DNA of 64,000 nucleotides. It comes from a virus. The stretch is taken from positions 186,001 through 250,000 of IMG/VR virus record IMGVR_UViG_3300042868_005134. The stretch is one strand, 5' to 3'. The notes below the pieces were generated by a model that was given only the letters and a program-made list of their open reading frames with translations, made no database searches and had not been told where the DNA came from. Below, piece by piece: positions 13,001 through 20,406 of the stretch. The stretch's first letter is position 1, and each line of letters opens with the position of its first letter. Position numbers and translations under genes: made by a program.

Positions 13001-16000
13001 AGTATGTTTATGAACAGAGTCGAGGCTCTTAAAGTTTTTGTTGAAAGTGTAAATGCTTCTATTAAAAATGAACTTATTGCCGATGATTATGACCTTGCCG
13101 AATTAGATACTTACGAACCTATACCAAGCGCAGTGTCGGGATTGTGGGATATTGCTATAGACACAGATTCAGAATTACGATTTATTCCTACTACACTACT
13201 TCAAACAGCAGTGTTAAAACCTATAATTATCAATGGTAGAATTACGGGTATCACAATCGTTTCATCAGGATACGGATATGGCACACTTAGAGAATACCCT
13301 AAGACTAATACACTAGATCCTGATAGATGGTATGGTCCTAATGTAAAAATTACAGGTAGCGGTATAAACGCTAAAATTAAATCTATAATAGATGCTCAAG
13401 GCAAAATTGTTGACTATGAAATAGAAAATAGCGGTGAGGGATATACAGCGAACACCGCCATTATTGTTCGAGATGTATCGGTACTCGTTAGAAGCGACAG
13501 CGAGTCGTTAGATTTATGGAGCATCTATTCATGGAGTGCTCGCATCGAACAATGGTCTAGAATAAAAAGTCAAAGCTATGATGTTAGAAAATATTGGCAG
13601 TATTTAGATTGGTACGCCGATGAATACAATCAATTTGTAAAGATAGACTATCTTGTAGAGAACACTTACGAATTAACAACTACCTATATGGATGTTGGCA
13701 GCATTGCCAAAGTTAGGAACGTGGGCCGCGGCGGCTGGCTGCTACTACTAAAAGTTGCTGATACACAAACAATAGATTACACACAAAATTTCACAGTTAT
13801 TGGCAGACAGAATGGTACAATAAAATTCTTAGAATCACTGTATCAATTCAAAGCTAGTACACTGGGATTCGATGGTCCGTTGTTTGATGCTGATATTTTT
13901 GATAACAGTCCTACGACAGAATTGCGAATAATTCTTGAAACAATACGAGACAAAATCCTAATCGATGAATATCGCACATCCTACTTAAAAGTATTTTTTG
14001 CCTGTGTTCGATATGCACTAAGCGAACAGACGTTTATCGACTGGGCGTTTAAAACTAGCTTTGTCAAGAGTCAACATAATGTAGGTGAGCTAAAACAAAA
14101 AGTCACTTACAACAGTGACAATTTAGAATTTTTTGAAGAATACATTAAAGAAGTTAAACCCTATAGAACTAAAGTACGTGAGTACGTTAGTAACTACACT
14201 TCACTAGATTATTCTCAAAGTTCAGTATCTGATTTTGATTTACTACCTGTGGTTAACGATAACAGAAGTGTTGCGCCTTTGTTGGTTCAAGTAAATGATA
14301 ACGCTGAAATTGTTACAGATTTTAGTGAAATATTAACATATCCATGGCGCCATTGGCACGATACCGTGGGCTTTGAAATTACTTCTATAGAAATAGTAGA
14401 TGGCGGCTCCGGATATATTACCAAGCCGATAGTAAAAATTTACGAAGAATATCAAGGTATAGTTTATAAATTATCCAATAGTGTGGCAGCAGAAGCAAAA
14501 GCCTACATATCAAACGGACGAGTGAATAGAATAGAATTAGTAAGCAGCGGCACACGCTGGATACGAGCTCCTAGAATTGAAATCATAGGAGGTCTAGCAA
14601 CTACCGGATCTGCTGCCACCGCAGTGGCAATTATAGGCCAGGGTGTGGTTAGAAGTAACTATGTTAAAATTAAATTTGATAGAACTAGCAAAGTTTATGA
14701 AATTACAGAACTTATATCAGTTGAAACGTTCTCTGGTACAGGTTCACGAACTCAATATTTGTTAAAATGGGCACCTGATATAAAGGTAGGTGAAAGTTAT
14801 GTAACTATTGATAATGCTGAAGTACTCAGGGATGATTATACATTAGAAGTTGTCAAATCTGTAACTAAAGGTTATACTAGTTACAGTGGACAAATTACTT
14901 TTAAAAACGCACCTCCTGCCAACAGCGCAACACCAGTTAACATTCGTATTGAGTACAAAAAAGATTTTGTACACTTAAATGCTCCTGATAGGATTAATTT
15001 TTACTATGATCCACAAACGGGACAGCTGGGTAAAGATCTAGCACAGCTAATGACTGGCATTGACTACGGTGGTGTAGAAATCACTGGCCTCGGGTTTGGC
15101 GTTAATGCCGGCTGGGATGCACTGCCGTGGTTTAGTGAACCGTGGGATACTATTGATCCTGAATTTGAAGATTATATTGTAACTGTTAGTTCGATAACAT
15201 ATTCTTATCGTATGCCATATGTTCCAGAGGAAAATCAACAGATCAATATCTATATTAGTCGATATACTGGCACAAGCTATGAACCTTCTATTAGAATAGA
15301 TGATCCTAACTATGCTACAATTTTACAAACAAACAATGACGCATTAATGCTATCCTTTACAGGAGATGGTGAAATTGATATTATCAATTTGCCAATTACA
15401 GTAGCGTTATCTGTAGATGATAGATTGATATTCCGTAAGGATACTAGCGATGGTAGTTACGGAGCACGTCCAGACGAATATGATACAAAATTAAGTGGCG
15501 GCAATTTAGCCTATACCAGTGCTACGGGATTGGCAGCAGACGACATAATTCTAGACGGGGACGACTTAGTAAGCGCAAATACTAGTTACGCTCCTGAAGA
15601 AGTTGTTCCTGGGCAAGTTATGGACACTGTGGCAATCAAAGTCTATCACAGACCAAGCGGCGGCTGTCCGAACATAATGTTTAATCATCATCGTGGCAAC
15701 GCATCTACTACAGATTTTAAAATAGGTCAATATTTTCCTAACGATAGTTCGGTAATAGTAAAAGTTGATAATCTAATTAAAACTTTAAGCGTGGATTACA
15801 CTATTGATTATCAAAACAACAATATTGTTTTTAACACTGCTCCGAGTCAGGGTGTTGCGATTGATATTTTAAGTATCAGTTTCAACTCTGCCAACATATT
15901 AGATTTAGATTATTTTATTTCTGATGGTGTTACCACTGAGTATTTGACAAAAGCCAATTGGTTGCCTACAATAGCATCAACAGTTCTTGTTAATGGCGCA

Positions 16001-17986
16001 GTCGTTGCCTATGAACTATTCAGCACAGACGATCAGTACACTGATGTAGTAGGTCAAACATGGAGGAGTCGAGCAGGGATTAGATTTGAAGCAGTACCTC
16101 CAGCAGGCGCACTAATTAATTACATTATTGATACATCAGTTGCAGACCAAACGTCTAGTGTTGTAAAATTAGAAAATTTAACTTACACAAGTGTTGATAC
16201 ATATCCTCTGGGAAATATCATAGGCTTAAATTCTCCACTGGATCAGAATGTGTTGGTTAAAACTAATCAAACAATATTAAAACCTGCAAGTGCTAATTAT
16301 TTTATTATTGAAAATTCTATGCTTGAATACTCTTTAAGAGATTACAAGTATCTAGGAGTAACTATAAATCCTGGTAACGTTAAAGTCTATAAAGATAATA
16401 CATTACTGGCATATGGCACAGAATATATATTGGATTTTGACTATACTGGAATTGTGTATGGCATTGACTCAACATCTTTAACAATCACCGGCGGCACAGG
16501 CTATGTTGTAGGTGATGTATTGGATGCTGTTGGCGGCACAGTTTCACCTACTGGCAGCTTGGCAAAATTCGAAGTGGTATTTGTAAATGGGTCGGGCAAG
16601 ATTCAACTATTAGAAATTGTTGACGCAGGATCATATGATGTGCCGCCTACTAACCCAATTAACCTATCGGGTGGCTCGGGCATTGGCGCAGCGTTATCTG
16701 CTAATTTTGAAATTATTCAAGACCAGCCAAACATAACTGTTAAATTAAAACCCGATGCTTACACTGACGGATCCGCATTAACAGTGTTGGTAGACTCTAA
16801 CGCAGACTATATTATAAATTCTGATAATTCTATAACATTTAATAATTCATATCCTTCTAATACACCTTTTGAAATCATAAGTTTTTATAACCACAATATT
16901 TTAAAAGTTGAAAGAACTATTGACGAGTTAATCCCTGCTGCTTCTTTAACAAACGGAACTACAGAATATTACGAACTTGTTAGCAAATTGGGCGGCAACT
17001 TTAAATTACGTAACACAGCAGTGTCCGGTGATTTTGTATGGGTAATTAAAAACGGAGAGCTGTTAATGCATGGCATTGATTATTATCTTCAAGATGATTT
17101 TATTACTGTTAAGTTAGCAGACTCATTGTTTAGTTCTGATGTGTTACAGGTAATGGCCTTTACAAATGTAGTAGTCCATGAAAGTTTTGCTTATATGCAA
17201 TTCAAAGATATCTTAAATCGTGTACACTATAAGCGTCTGAACAAATCAAAATCTACACTACTTGCTAGGGATTTGTTCCAGTTTGATAAAGAAATTCATG
17301 TGGATGATGCTAGTACATTAGACAATCCGATGCCTAGCAGAAACGTGCCTGGTATTATAGAAATTAACGGAGAACGCATCGAGTACTTTGTAAAAATTGG
17401 AAATGTGCTAAGTCAGTTACACAGGGGAACGTTGGGTACTGGTATGCCTAATTACCACAGCGCAGACAGTTTAGTTCAAGGCCTTGGCGCAAGCGAAACT
17501 ATTCCGTATAAAGATGAAAGCATCGTTGTAACTCATACTGTTTCTATAGGCGACCTTGGCATAGTAACATTACCTTATATTCCTAGCATAAATGATATGG
17601 AAGTGTTTATAGCAGGGTATAGATTGAAAAAACACCAATATAGTGTTTACTCTAATTTAAATTATCCATATAGCACAGAAGGTGATGTGGTGTTTAATGC
17701 TGAGTTCGAAATTAACGGCACTGTCCAATTACAATTAAATGTGACAGATCTTACAGTCAAAGGGCTATTTGTTCCGGGAGTTAAGATAACTGTGGTAAAA
17801 CGTCAGGGTAGATTATGGAATGATATAGGTCAACGATTGGCAAAATCTAACAATCCTATTGCTAACTTCCTTAAAGAAACTGGCACAAACTGGGTAGAAA
17901 CATACCTAGATAAATATGAAGATAGAGTCTTGGGCGGTGACGGAAACCCACTCTCAGCTGGTGACGGCGAACCTTTGGAATACTAA
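4031..17986 (+). CDS. giant (4651-residue) baseplate/tail structural protein in the gp7/gp8 position
   Basis: One uninterrupted frame of about 14 kb starts by one-base overlap with gp6. T4 has gp7 (1032 residues) and gp8 (334 residues) at this point, so it probably fills their place, but I cannot show homology over its length. The N-terminus (LLPRFYRTPGNKKFLQATVD) matches a type I associate with long virion proteins of aquatic T4-like phages. Visible modules are repeated short beta units of the form VxVYxNGxxLxxxxDY (for example near residues 810, 1037 and 3900-4500), a probable seven-bladed FG-GAP propeller at about residues 2199-2670, and glycine-rich GSGYxxxPxV units near 3080, 3456 and 4149. 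No transmembrane segment or signal peptide is obvious. It could be a wedge protein with host-contact domains. The function beyond virion structure is inference. Confidence 0.8.
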   Translation: MAYSNDQNEPKVPISNVEKRSSADLLPRFYRTPGNKKFLQATVDQLIQPGTVKKLNGYVGRQTAKAVVSSDTFLEAADQTRQNYQLEPAAVIQDYLGNTTFFKDYIDHINHISVFDGVVDNHSRLNREEFYSWNPNICWDKFVNYQQYYWLPFGPRPIEVLGNELEIISTYSVTGVDETDNVAYLFNPEGPLEGLIRNPKIRLFRGQTYIFDINVVGHPFSIKTQRTAGDLYRYTKGVDAYAVENGKITFTVPVDAPDVLFYVSENAVDTGGVFHVLDITENTAINLTTDFVGKKEYVIPNGTAEGLRISNGMKLSFGGQVTPEEYANDFWYVEGVGTAIRLVRDKDLEVRTSFNEETSILFDDNPFDQLPFGDASTLPSTKDYITINRSSSDKNPWSRYNRWFHQDVIIASAAANNVQSGLDQTQRAIRPIIEFNAGIKLHNHGLSSKQNIDVIDNFTKDVFSTIEGSLGYNVDGIDLADAMRVIFTKDTDILVRNKIYRVNFIDVVVPSRQLSFNGTTSVNITNNTFTFASEHGLSSSNRVTYLNNGFDTLPGLTNRQVYYVKVIDSFTIELHTNTALTKQVDIFSAVDAVYKFEVFSGSRRQITLTEESDAVAILYESVTINYGTQETLTSSINGNQGQTYWFTGTTWKLAQIKTKVNQAPLFDLFDKNQISFTDTSVYDGSTFEGNKIFSYKVGTGTVDSELNFPLTYQNINNIGDIVFEFNLLTDKFAYKEITNVLYKDTATGYLKISKDINRAAYENGWTTSLIEDSQPVVRVFKDHIYNGTTIPFPIDVFDNKNDLTDLEVRVYINGNRLAKDQYTVTTSVVRKQVELTTAVTTTDVVTLRCFAKQAKNSNGYYELPISLQNNPLNHNVEQFTLGQVIDHVGSIVDNITTFTGTYPGYGNLRDIGNLSPYGVRFVQHSGPMNLSLYHIGSKSSNVVKAIDMARNDYGKFKRAFIVAATESGIDTDPRRHVDFVLQMINKDRPKTSPYYLSDMFGYTASNRIEYTVLDSRIKTYPLTSKFGLSTLSNKSVNIYLNGDQLVHGRDYVFGDDVFFELLIDIVQDDLIEAYEYETTDGCFCPATPTKLGLYPKFEPKIYLDDTYAEPTRVIQGHDGSITIAFDDYRDDLILELETRIFNNIKCEYNSDIFNIHDYIPGYSRTTLYSFKEFNRILSKYFFQWTTNIQEDYTKHIGYDQTDSFTYNYRGNFTPDNQDVPAAWRGIYTWLLDTIRPHSHPWECLGFSIEPSWWQDVYGPAPYTSDNLILWDDIKEGIIRQPGVPVRRDVKFAKSSLAYGLPVNDQGVLISPKDSGMVSGTIRSGDSGYFEFGDQATVESAWRRSSYYAFALIETCLLMQPNSVLGRCLDRSRIVKNLNNQLVYSETGLRLRLEDIVIPSTSNRNVDTRAYTCGLINYLVDYLSGDNVLRLDEYQLDLTSLTNKITTRIGSFTSQPKYKILLDSKTPSSTGGVFVPEENYYVDLNISSAITKVVYSGVIITKFADGFEVKGYNFDNPYFTYYPSRQDDRVINVGGISEGYITWNSGQIYAAGKIVKNNNQYYRVKTNHTSVETFDSQYYARLAELPVVGGRDAILRKTWDYDEPQTVAYGTKITTIQAMVDFLQGYGAYLEQQGFVFDDFNNELAVITNWETSVKEFLFWSTQNWAAGAVISLSPAANRLIFKSNIAAVDDLTDPFYGYSIFRVDGQKLDPEFITTYRKDGEFTLQPQDTNHGIFGATLFLVQKEHIVVLDNTTLFNDTVYDPEAGYRQERVKVLGYVTSNWNGSFEIPGFIYDRAIVNAWTPWTDFALGDIAKHKEFYYSAKSFLVGTETFNDDSWVLLTEKPKAELLPNWDYKAETFADFYDLDTDNLDSGQQKIAQHLIGYQKRQYLENIIQNDVSQYKFYQGMIIEKGTQNVLNKLFDVLSADGMESLTFDEEWAFRVGEYGAVDTFDEVEFKLDEREFKTNPQPIELVNSIDPLLTDFVYRQRPVDVYVKPYNYTNDIWPVKTTGTYLRTPGYIRSEDVKLSIDNLQDLITVDISSFKEGDYVWCAFENRDWNVYRFSKTPFKINNITYSNKVITIVCDKVITLTVGDVVGIENSVSVQGFHIVASVSLNTFTVSKEVQGWQTWTDQDTVLSYQFNLHRVENIDNANSIIPRYIKPNELIWADNNGHSKWSTYQYAPVYSQGTILNIDVRTNLNFGLATAITDDGNVAAVTDIDGVTIYEKSSSDNVWLSKQRILTTAVLSPGEFGSLIKFSKDGRWLAISAPLADIGFTNQGCVFLYEQGTDGQFDLSNTIVSPVPSAGEKFGINLAFGRKPNPTVLYSALTGTYTENGNGAVWTVTRIGSSYVLLVSDRGLRYKAGETIVIPGSQLGGTNVDNDLTIIINTVDSVTGSIENFTYTGSGLGDVYILAITAEGYNSNQGRVYTYKFDSITVWNQFVTLSTSTISGDYFGYDLAIDTNLTIVASAPSADTESGKVFVYSYTGSNYSLVKTLVGNIVDNAERFGESVSITTDGDYIAVGSTLMNVSNKKDVGQILIYKQSDSTYTTGTPYQVIDSPRNEVNERYGTDIEFMNNKTLVVFSKNGNIENITVFDELSTTFDNSNLQLIDVAVDVGRIDIFDMYNTKFVYGESLDNISVINSGYGEEIAVGNNTVLVSAIKETSQGFTNSGNVYSYIKPGEKFSWMPIHTQVDSVDIGKIKKVYLYNTVTNELVKYLDVIDPLQGKIPGVADQEIRYKTFYDPAIYSVGTSSVNVDDGMNWTTVQVGQLWWDLTRAKFLDTQSGDVIYRTSSWNTLYETASIDVYEWVETSLLPSAWIKQSSTDAGIARGISGTPKYSDEVYSVKKRYDSVSKTFKETYFYWVKGKKDAPNVSGRTLNSYDVAQLIADPAGYGYSFIAFTGTNSFALVNCEKYLQSNNVALSVQYWLSDNKTSNYHSQWKLLSTNRNTIIPTAIEEKWFDSLIGKDSNDRVIPDTSLPLKNRHGIEFKPRQSMFMNRVEALKVFVESVNASIKNELIADDYDLAELDTYEPIPSAVSGLWDIAIDTDSELRFIPTTLLQTAVLKPIIINGRITGITIVSSGYGYGTLREYPKTNTLDPDRWYGPNVKITGSGINAKIKSIIDAQGKIVDYEIENSGEGYTANTAIIVRDVSVLVRSDSESLDLWSIYSWSARIEQWSRIKSQSYDVRKYWQYLDWYADEYNQFVKIDYLVENTYELTTTYMDVGSIAKVRNVGRGGWLLLLKVADTQTIDYTQNFTVIGRQNGTIKFLESLYQFKASTLGFDGPLFDADIFDNSPTTELRIILETIRDKILIDEYRTSYLKVFFACVRYALSEQTFIDWAFKTSFVKSQHNVGELKQKVTYNSDNLEFFEEYIKEVKPYRTKVREYVSNYTSLDYSQSSVSDFDLLPVVNDNRSVAPLLVQVNDNAEIVTDFSEILTYPWRHWHDTVGFEITSIEIVDGGSGYITKPIVKIYEEYQGIVYKLSNSVAAEAKAYISNGRVNRIELVSSGTRWIRAPRIEIIGGLATTGSAATAVAIIGQGVVRSNYVKIKFDRTSKVYEITELISVETFSGTGSRTQYLLKWAPDIKVGESYVTIDNAEVLRDDYTLEVVKSVTKGYTSYSGQITFKNAPPANSATPVNIRIEYKKDFVHLNAPDRINFYYDPQTGQLGKDLAQLMTGIDYGGVEITGLGFGVNAGWDALPWFSEPWDTIDPEFEDYIVTVSSITYSYRMPYVPEENQQINIYISRYTGTSYEPSIRIDDPNYATILQTNNDALMLSFTGDGEIDIINLPITVALSVDDRLIFRKDTSDGSYGARPDEYDTKLSGGNLAYTSATGLAADDIILDGDDLVSANTSYAPEEVVPGQVMDTVAIKVYHRPSGGCPNIMFNHHRGNASTTDFKIGQYFPNDSSVIVKVDNLIKTLSVDYTIDYQNNNIVFNTAPSQGVAIDILSISFNSANILDLDYFISDGVTTEYLTKANWLPTIASTVLVNGAVVAYELFSTDDQYTDVVGQTWRSRAGIRFEAVPPAGALINYIIDTSVADQTSSVVKLENLTYTSVDTYPLGNIIGLNSPLDQNVLVKTNQTILKPASANYFIIENSMLEYSLRDYKYLGVTINPGNVKVYKDNTLLAYGTEYILDFDYTGIVYGIDSTSLTITGGTGYVVGDVLDAVGGTVSPTGSLAKFEVVFVNGSGKIQLLEIVDAGSYDVPPTNPINLSGGSGIGAALSANFEIIQDQPNITVKLKPDAYTDGSALTVLVDSNADYIINSDNSITFNNSYPSNTPFEIISFYNHNILKVERTIDELIPAASLTNGTTEYYELVSKLGGNFKLRNTAVSGDFVWVIKNGELLMHGIDYYLQDDFITVKLADSLFSSDVLQVMAFTNVVVHESFAYMQFKDILNRVHYKRLNKSKSTLLARDLFQFDKEIHVDDASTLDNPMPSRNVPGIIEINGERIEYFVKIGNVLSQLHRGTLGTGMPNYHSADSLVQGLGASETIPYKDESIVVTHTVSIGDLGIVTLPYIPSINDMEVFIAGYRLKKHQYSVYSNLNYPYSTEGDVVFNAEFEINGTVQLQLNVTDLTVKGLFVPGVKITVVKRQGRLWNDIGQRLAKSNNPIANFLKETGTNWVETYLDKYEDRVLGGDGNPLSAGDGEPLEY
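10620..12050 (+). repeat. FG-GAP-like repeats coding a probable seven-bladed beta-propeller
   Basis: Seven protein-level repeats lie inside the giant structural gene. They begin FGLATAITDDGN, FGSLIKFSKDGR, FGINLAFGRK, FGYDLAIDTN, FGESVSITTDGD, YGTDIEFMNN and YGEEIAVGNN at roughly residues 2199, 2250, 2308, 2452, 2505, 2567 and 2643. Most are followed by a hydrophobic strand such as WLAISAP or TIVASAP and then a VFLYE or VFVYSY strand. This is the integrin-type FG-GAP blade pattern. The DNA is not a tandem repeat; only the protein pattern recurs. Confidence 0.7.
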
Positions 17987-17989
17987 AAT

Positions 17990-18826
17990 ATGGCTACAAT
18001 TAACGACTTAAACCCTATATCAGTGCCAGCAGACGACTCTGTAATAGTTGTTACTGATGCTACTTCCAGTAAAAAAATAACGGTGTTAGATTTAAAATCT
18101 AATATTTTTAAACAGGCTAGCAGCACACAGGCAGGCAGTATAAAAGTTGGCTCTGGTCTAAGCATAAACACTGATGGTATACTATCTGTATCTAACTACA
18201 GCGATTATACGCTTCCAAAAGCAACTACATCTAATTTAGGCGGTGTAATTATAGGAGCAGGGTTGGCAATAGATACAGCAGGCGTTCTTACTGTTAGTGC
18301 TACTACTATTCCAAGTGCTAGTACGTTAGTTTCAGGTACAGTTAAAGTTGGCACTGGGCTAGTTATGAATTCAGGAGTATTGTCAATTGCGTTTTCTCAA
18401 TATGAGTTACCCAGCGCAACACAAGTAGTTTTAGGTGGAATTCGGGTAGGTTCAGGATTAATCATGGATAACTCTGTGTTGTCCACACAGGCTGACCCTT
18501 TTCTTACTGAAAGTGATCAAACAGTAACTAACAATTACACTACTGCTGACAATAAAGTAGTTTATAGTATAGGTACAATTACTCTAGATAGAACAGTTAC
18601 ATTTACAGTTGAAAGAAACGCAACTTGGACAATTTACACCCCAGGCGCTGTTTCAGCTACTATTCCTGTAATCCCTCCAGCATCTCCAATTCAAGAACAA
18701 GACACCACAATTATAGCTAATTATAGCATATCCAACAATAAAATTGCTTCAAGTATAGGGCCTGTTGTTGTTGATCGTAACGTTACCGTAGAAGTTGCAC
18801 CATTATCTACGTGGATTATATTTTAA
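17990..18826 (+). CDS. tail-fibre-like structural protein with repeated LGGV/VGxGL units
   Basis: This 278-residue protein begins four bases after the giant gene. The first 165 residues hold about four copies of a unit of the form (LP)xATxxxLGGVxVGxGLxIxxGVLSV, a beta-repeat common in phage fibre shafts, and the unit also occurs in the next gene. The C-terminal 100 residues contain two copies of a segment with NYxxxxNKxxxSIGxxxxDRxVTxxV, ending in TWIIF, which looks like a small beta-sandwich repeat. It is probably a fibre or fibre-associated virion protein. There is no catalytic motif. The exact place in the tail is unknown. Confidence 0.7.
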   Translation: MATINDLNPISVPADDSVIVVTDATSSKKITVLDLKSNIFKQASSTQAGSIKVGSGLSINTDGILSVSNYSDYTLPKATTSNLGGVIIGAGLAIDTAGVLTVSATTIPSASTLVSGTVKVGTGLVMNSGVLSIAFSQYELPSATQVVLGGIRVGSGLIMDNSVLSTQADPFLTESDQTVTNNYTTADNKVVYSIGTITLDRTVTFTVERNATWTIYTPGAVSATIPVIPPASPIQEQDTTIIANYSISNNKIASSIGPVVVDRNVTVEVAPLSTWIIF

Positions 18827-18833
18827 ATAAATA
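18826..18833 (+). promoter_or_regulatory. possible late promoter box (AATAAATA)
   Basis: AATAAATA lies at the 3' end of the preceding gene, 24 nt before the ATG at 18858, and is followed by AGGAG at 18844-18848. The octamer has one mismatch to TATAAATA and its spacing matches the boxes before gp6 and 26126. In AT-rich DNA this could occur by chance. Confidence 0.4.
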
Positions 18834-18857
18834 CATTATCATTAGGAGTATTTCAAC

Positions 18858-19772
18858 ATGGCAAATTTAAAACTTTTGGGGGCATCATCTGGATACACAG
18901 AGCTAGCCGCCGCATCAGTTGCCGTACCTACAACATTTACACTTCCGGCAGCTGACGGCACCGCAGGCCAAATATTGAGTACAAATGGCGGCGGGCAACT
19001 ACAATTTATAACAAACGAAGCAGCTTCTTACAGCTTGCCCACCGCTTCAACTACCGTGCTAGGTGGTGTACGAGTAGACGGAACCACTGTTACCATCAAC
19101 GGTAGCGGCGTTATCAGCTCTGCAAGTGCTTACACATTGACTACTGCTAGCTCAACTGTGTTGGGTGGAGTTAAAGTAGGAACCGGTTTAGCCATCAATG
19201 CTGGTGTACTCAGTGTTGCTAATACAGGCGCCGCAGCACAAGCTGACAGTTTAAAAGTAGGCGCCAATTACAGAACCGCAACGATAGACGAAGCAAGTCA
19301 AGGTACTAGTTTATCTATCGCTTGCCGAGACATTGACGGAAATCTAAATGCTGTGCTTTTCCAAGGAACTGCCACTAGTTCATTGTTTGCTGACTTGGCA
19401 GAAAAATACGTAGCTGATTCTCGCTATGAAGCAGGCACTGTTTTAGAATTTGGCGGCATACATGAAGTTACAATAGCTGAAGATGAAACACGCAGGGTTG
19501 CTGGAGTTGTTTCTACAGATCCAGGTTTTATAATGAACACAGGCCTTGAGTGTAGCGTAAGCAATGGAGAGCACACCGCAGTTTTAGCGTTAACTGGCCG
19601 AGTTCCTTGTAAAGTTCGTGGCAATATCAAGAAAGGTGACATGCTTATTAGTGCTGGCGGCGGCTTCGCCCGTCCTAGTAATAACCCTTCTATGGGAACT
19701 GTTATTGGTAAAGCGCTAGAAGATTTTGATGGAGATGAAGGTCTTATTGAAGTTGTTGTAGGCAGAATGTAA
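18858..19772 (+). CDS. fibre protein with C-terminal peptidase-G2-like maturation domain
   Basis: This 304-residue protein has an N-terminal ILSTNGGGQLQF segment of the type that starts many phage fibre proteins. Two of the LGGVxV repeats shared with the upstream gene follow (residues about 60-125). The C-terminal part (about 150-304) begins LFADLAEKYVAD and includes YEAGTVLEFGG, GFIMNTGL, LTGRVPCKV and KGDMLISA. The same domain ends the 568-residue fibre at 26126. It resembles the peptidase G2 or intramolecular-chaperone type domains that trimerise fibres and may cleave themselves; that is a family-level inference. The start is supported by AGGAG with a 9-nt spacer. Confidence 0.72.
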   Translation: MANLKLLGASSGYTELAAASVAVPTTFTLPAADGTAGQILSTNGGGQLQFITNEAASYSLPTASTTVLGGVRVDGTTVTINGSGVISSASAYTLTTASSTVLGGVKVGTGLAINAGVLSVANTGAAAQADSLKVGANYRTATIDEASQGTSLSIACRDIDGNLNAVLFQGTATSSLFADLAEKYVADSRYEAGTVLEFGGIHEVTIAEDETRRVAGVVSTDPGFIMNTGLECSVSNGEHTAVLALTGRVPCKVRGNIKKGDMLISAGGGFARPSNNPSMGTVIGKALEDFDGDEGLIEVVVGRM

Positions 19773-19792
19773 TTCATAATAAAGAGAACAAT

Positions 19793-20404
19793 ATGCAAGG
19801 TAAAGATCTATCTGGAATTCTAGTTGAAGGCCATATCAAAATTTGGTATCCTGAAACAGGCGAAGTGGCAGTAAACAAACGTAATGCTATTCATTATGAA
19901 AATATGAGTGTTGCCCTTGCCGAGAGTTTAGCCAACGAAGGCCAAGGATTCATTAGTTCAATGGCATTTGGCAATGGCGGTACTAGCGTAGATCCTACAG
20001 GTATCATCACTTATCTTACTCCTAACTCGACTGGTACTAATGCTAGTCTGTACAATGAAACTTATACAAAAGTGGTAAACGATAGACTAAGTTCTAATCT
20101 TGATCCGACTCGTAATAGAATTGAAACACGTCATGTAACTGGTAAAAATTATACTGATGTATTTGTAACCTGTTTACTAGATTATGGTGAGCCTAGCGGT
20201 CAAGAAGCATTTGATAATACCAGTAATAACGATAGTGCTTATGTATTCGATGAACTAGGTTTAGTTTCGTATAGTACAACTAATAATCCACGATTGCTAA
20301 CCCATGTTATTTTTCATCCAGTACAAAAGTCATTAAACAGGCTTATTCAAATCGACTACACTGTTAGAATTCAAAGTCTAACTGGATTAAGTGAGGTTGC
20401 GTAA
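19793..20404 (+). CDS. conserved-type tail structural protein, function unknown
   Basis: This 203-residue protein sits between fibre genes and is expressed from the same strand with small gaps (20 and 2 nt). It has no motif that I recognise. The middle is rich in Asn, Thr and Ser, and the C-terminal third ends in a regular strand (LIQIDYTVRIQ). It lacks a signal peptide, membrane segments or nucleotide-binding motifs. Position suggests a fibre adaptor or a short virion protein. A weak AAAGAGAA lies before the start. Confidence 0.6.
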   Translation: MQGKDLSGILVEGHIKIWYPETGEVAVNKRNAIHYENMSVALAESLANEGQGFISSMAFGNGGTSVDPTGIITYLTPNSTGTNASLYNETYTKVVNDRLSSNLDPTRNRIETRHVTGKNYTDVFVTCLLDYGEPSGQEAFDNTSNNDSAYVFDELGLVSYSTTNNPRLLTHVIFHPVQKSLNRLIQIDYTVRIQSLTGLSEVA

Positions 20405-20406
20405 AG

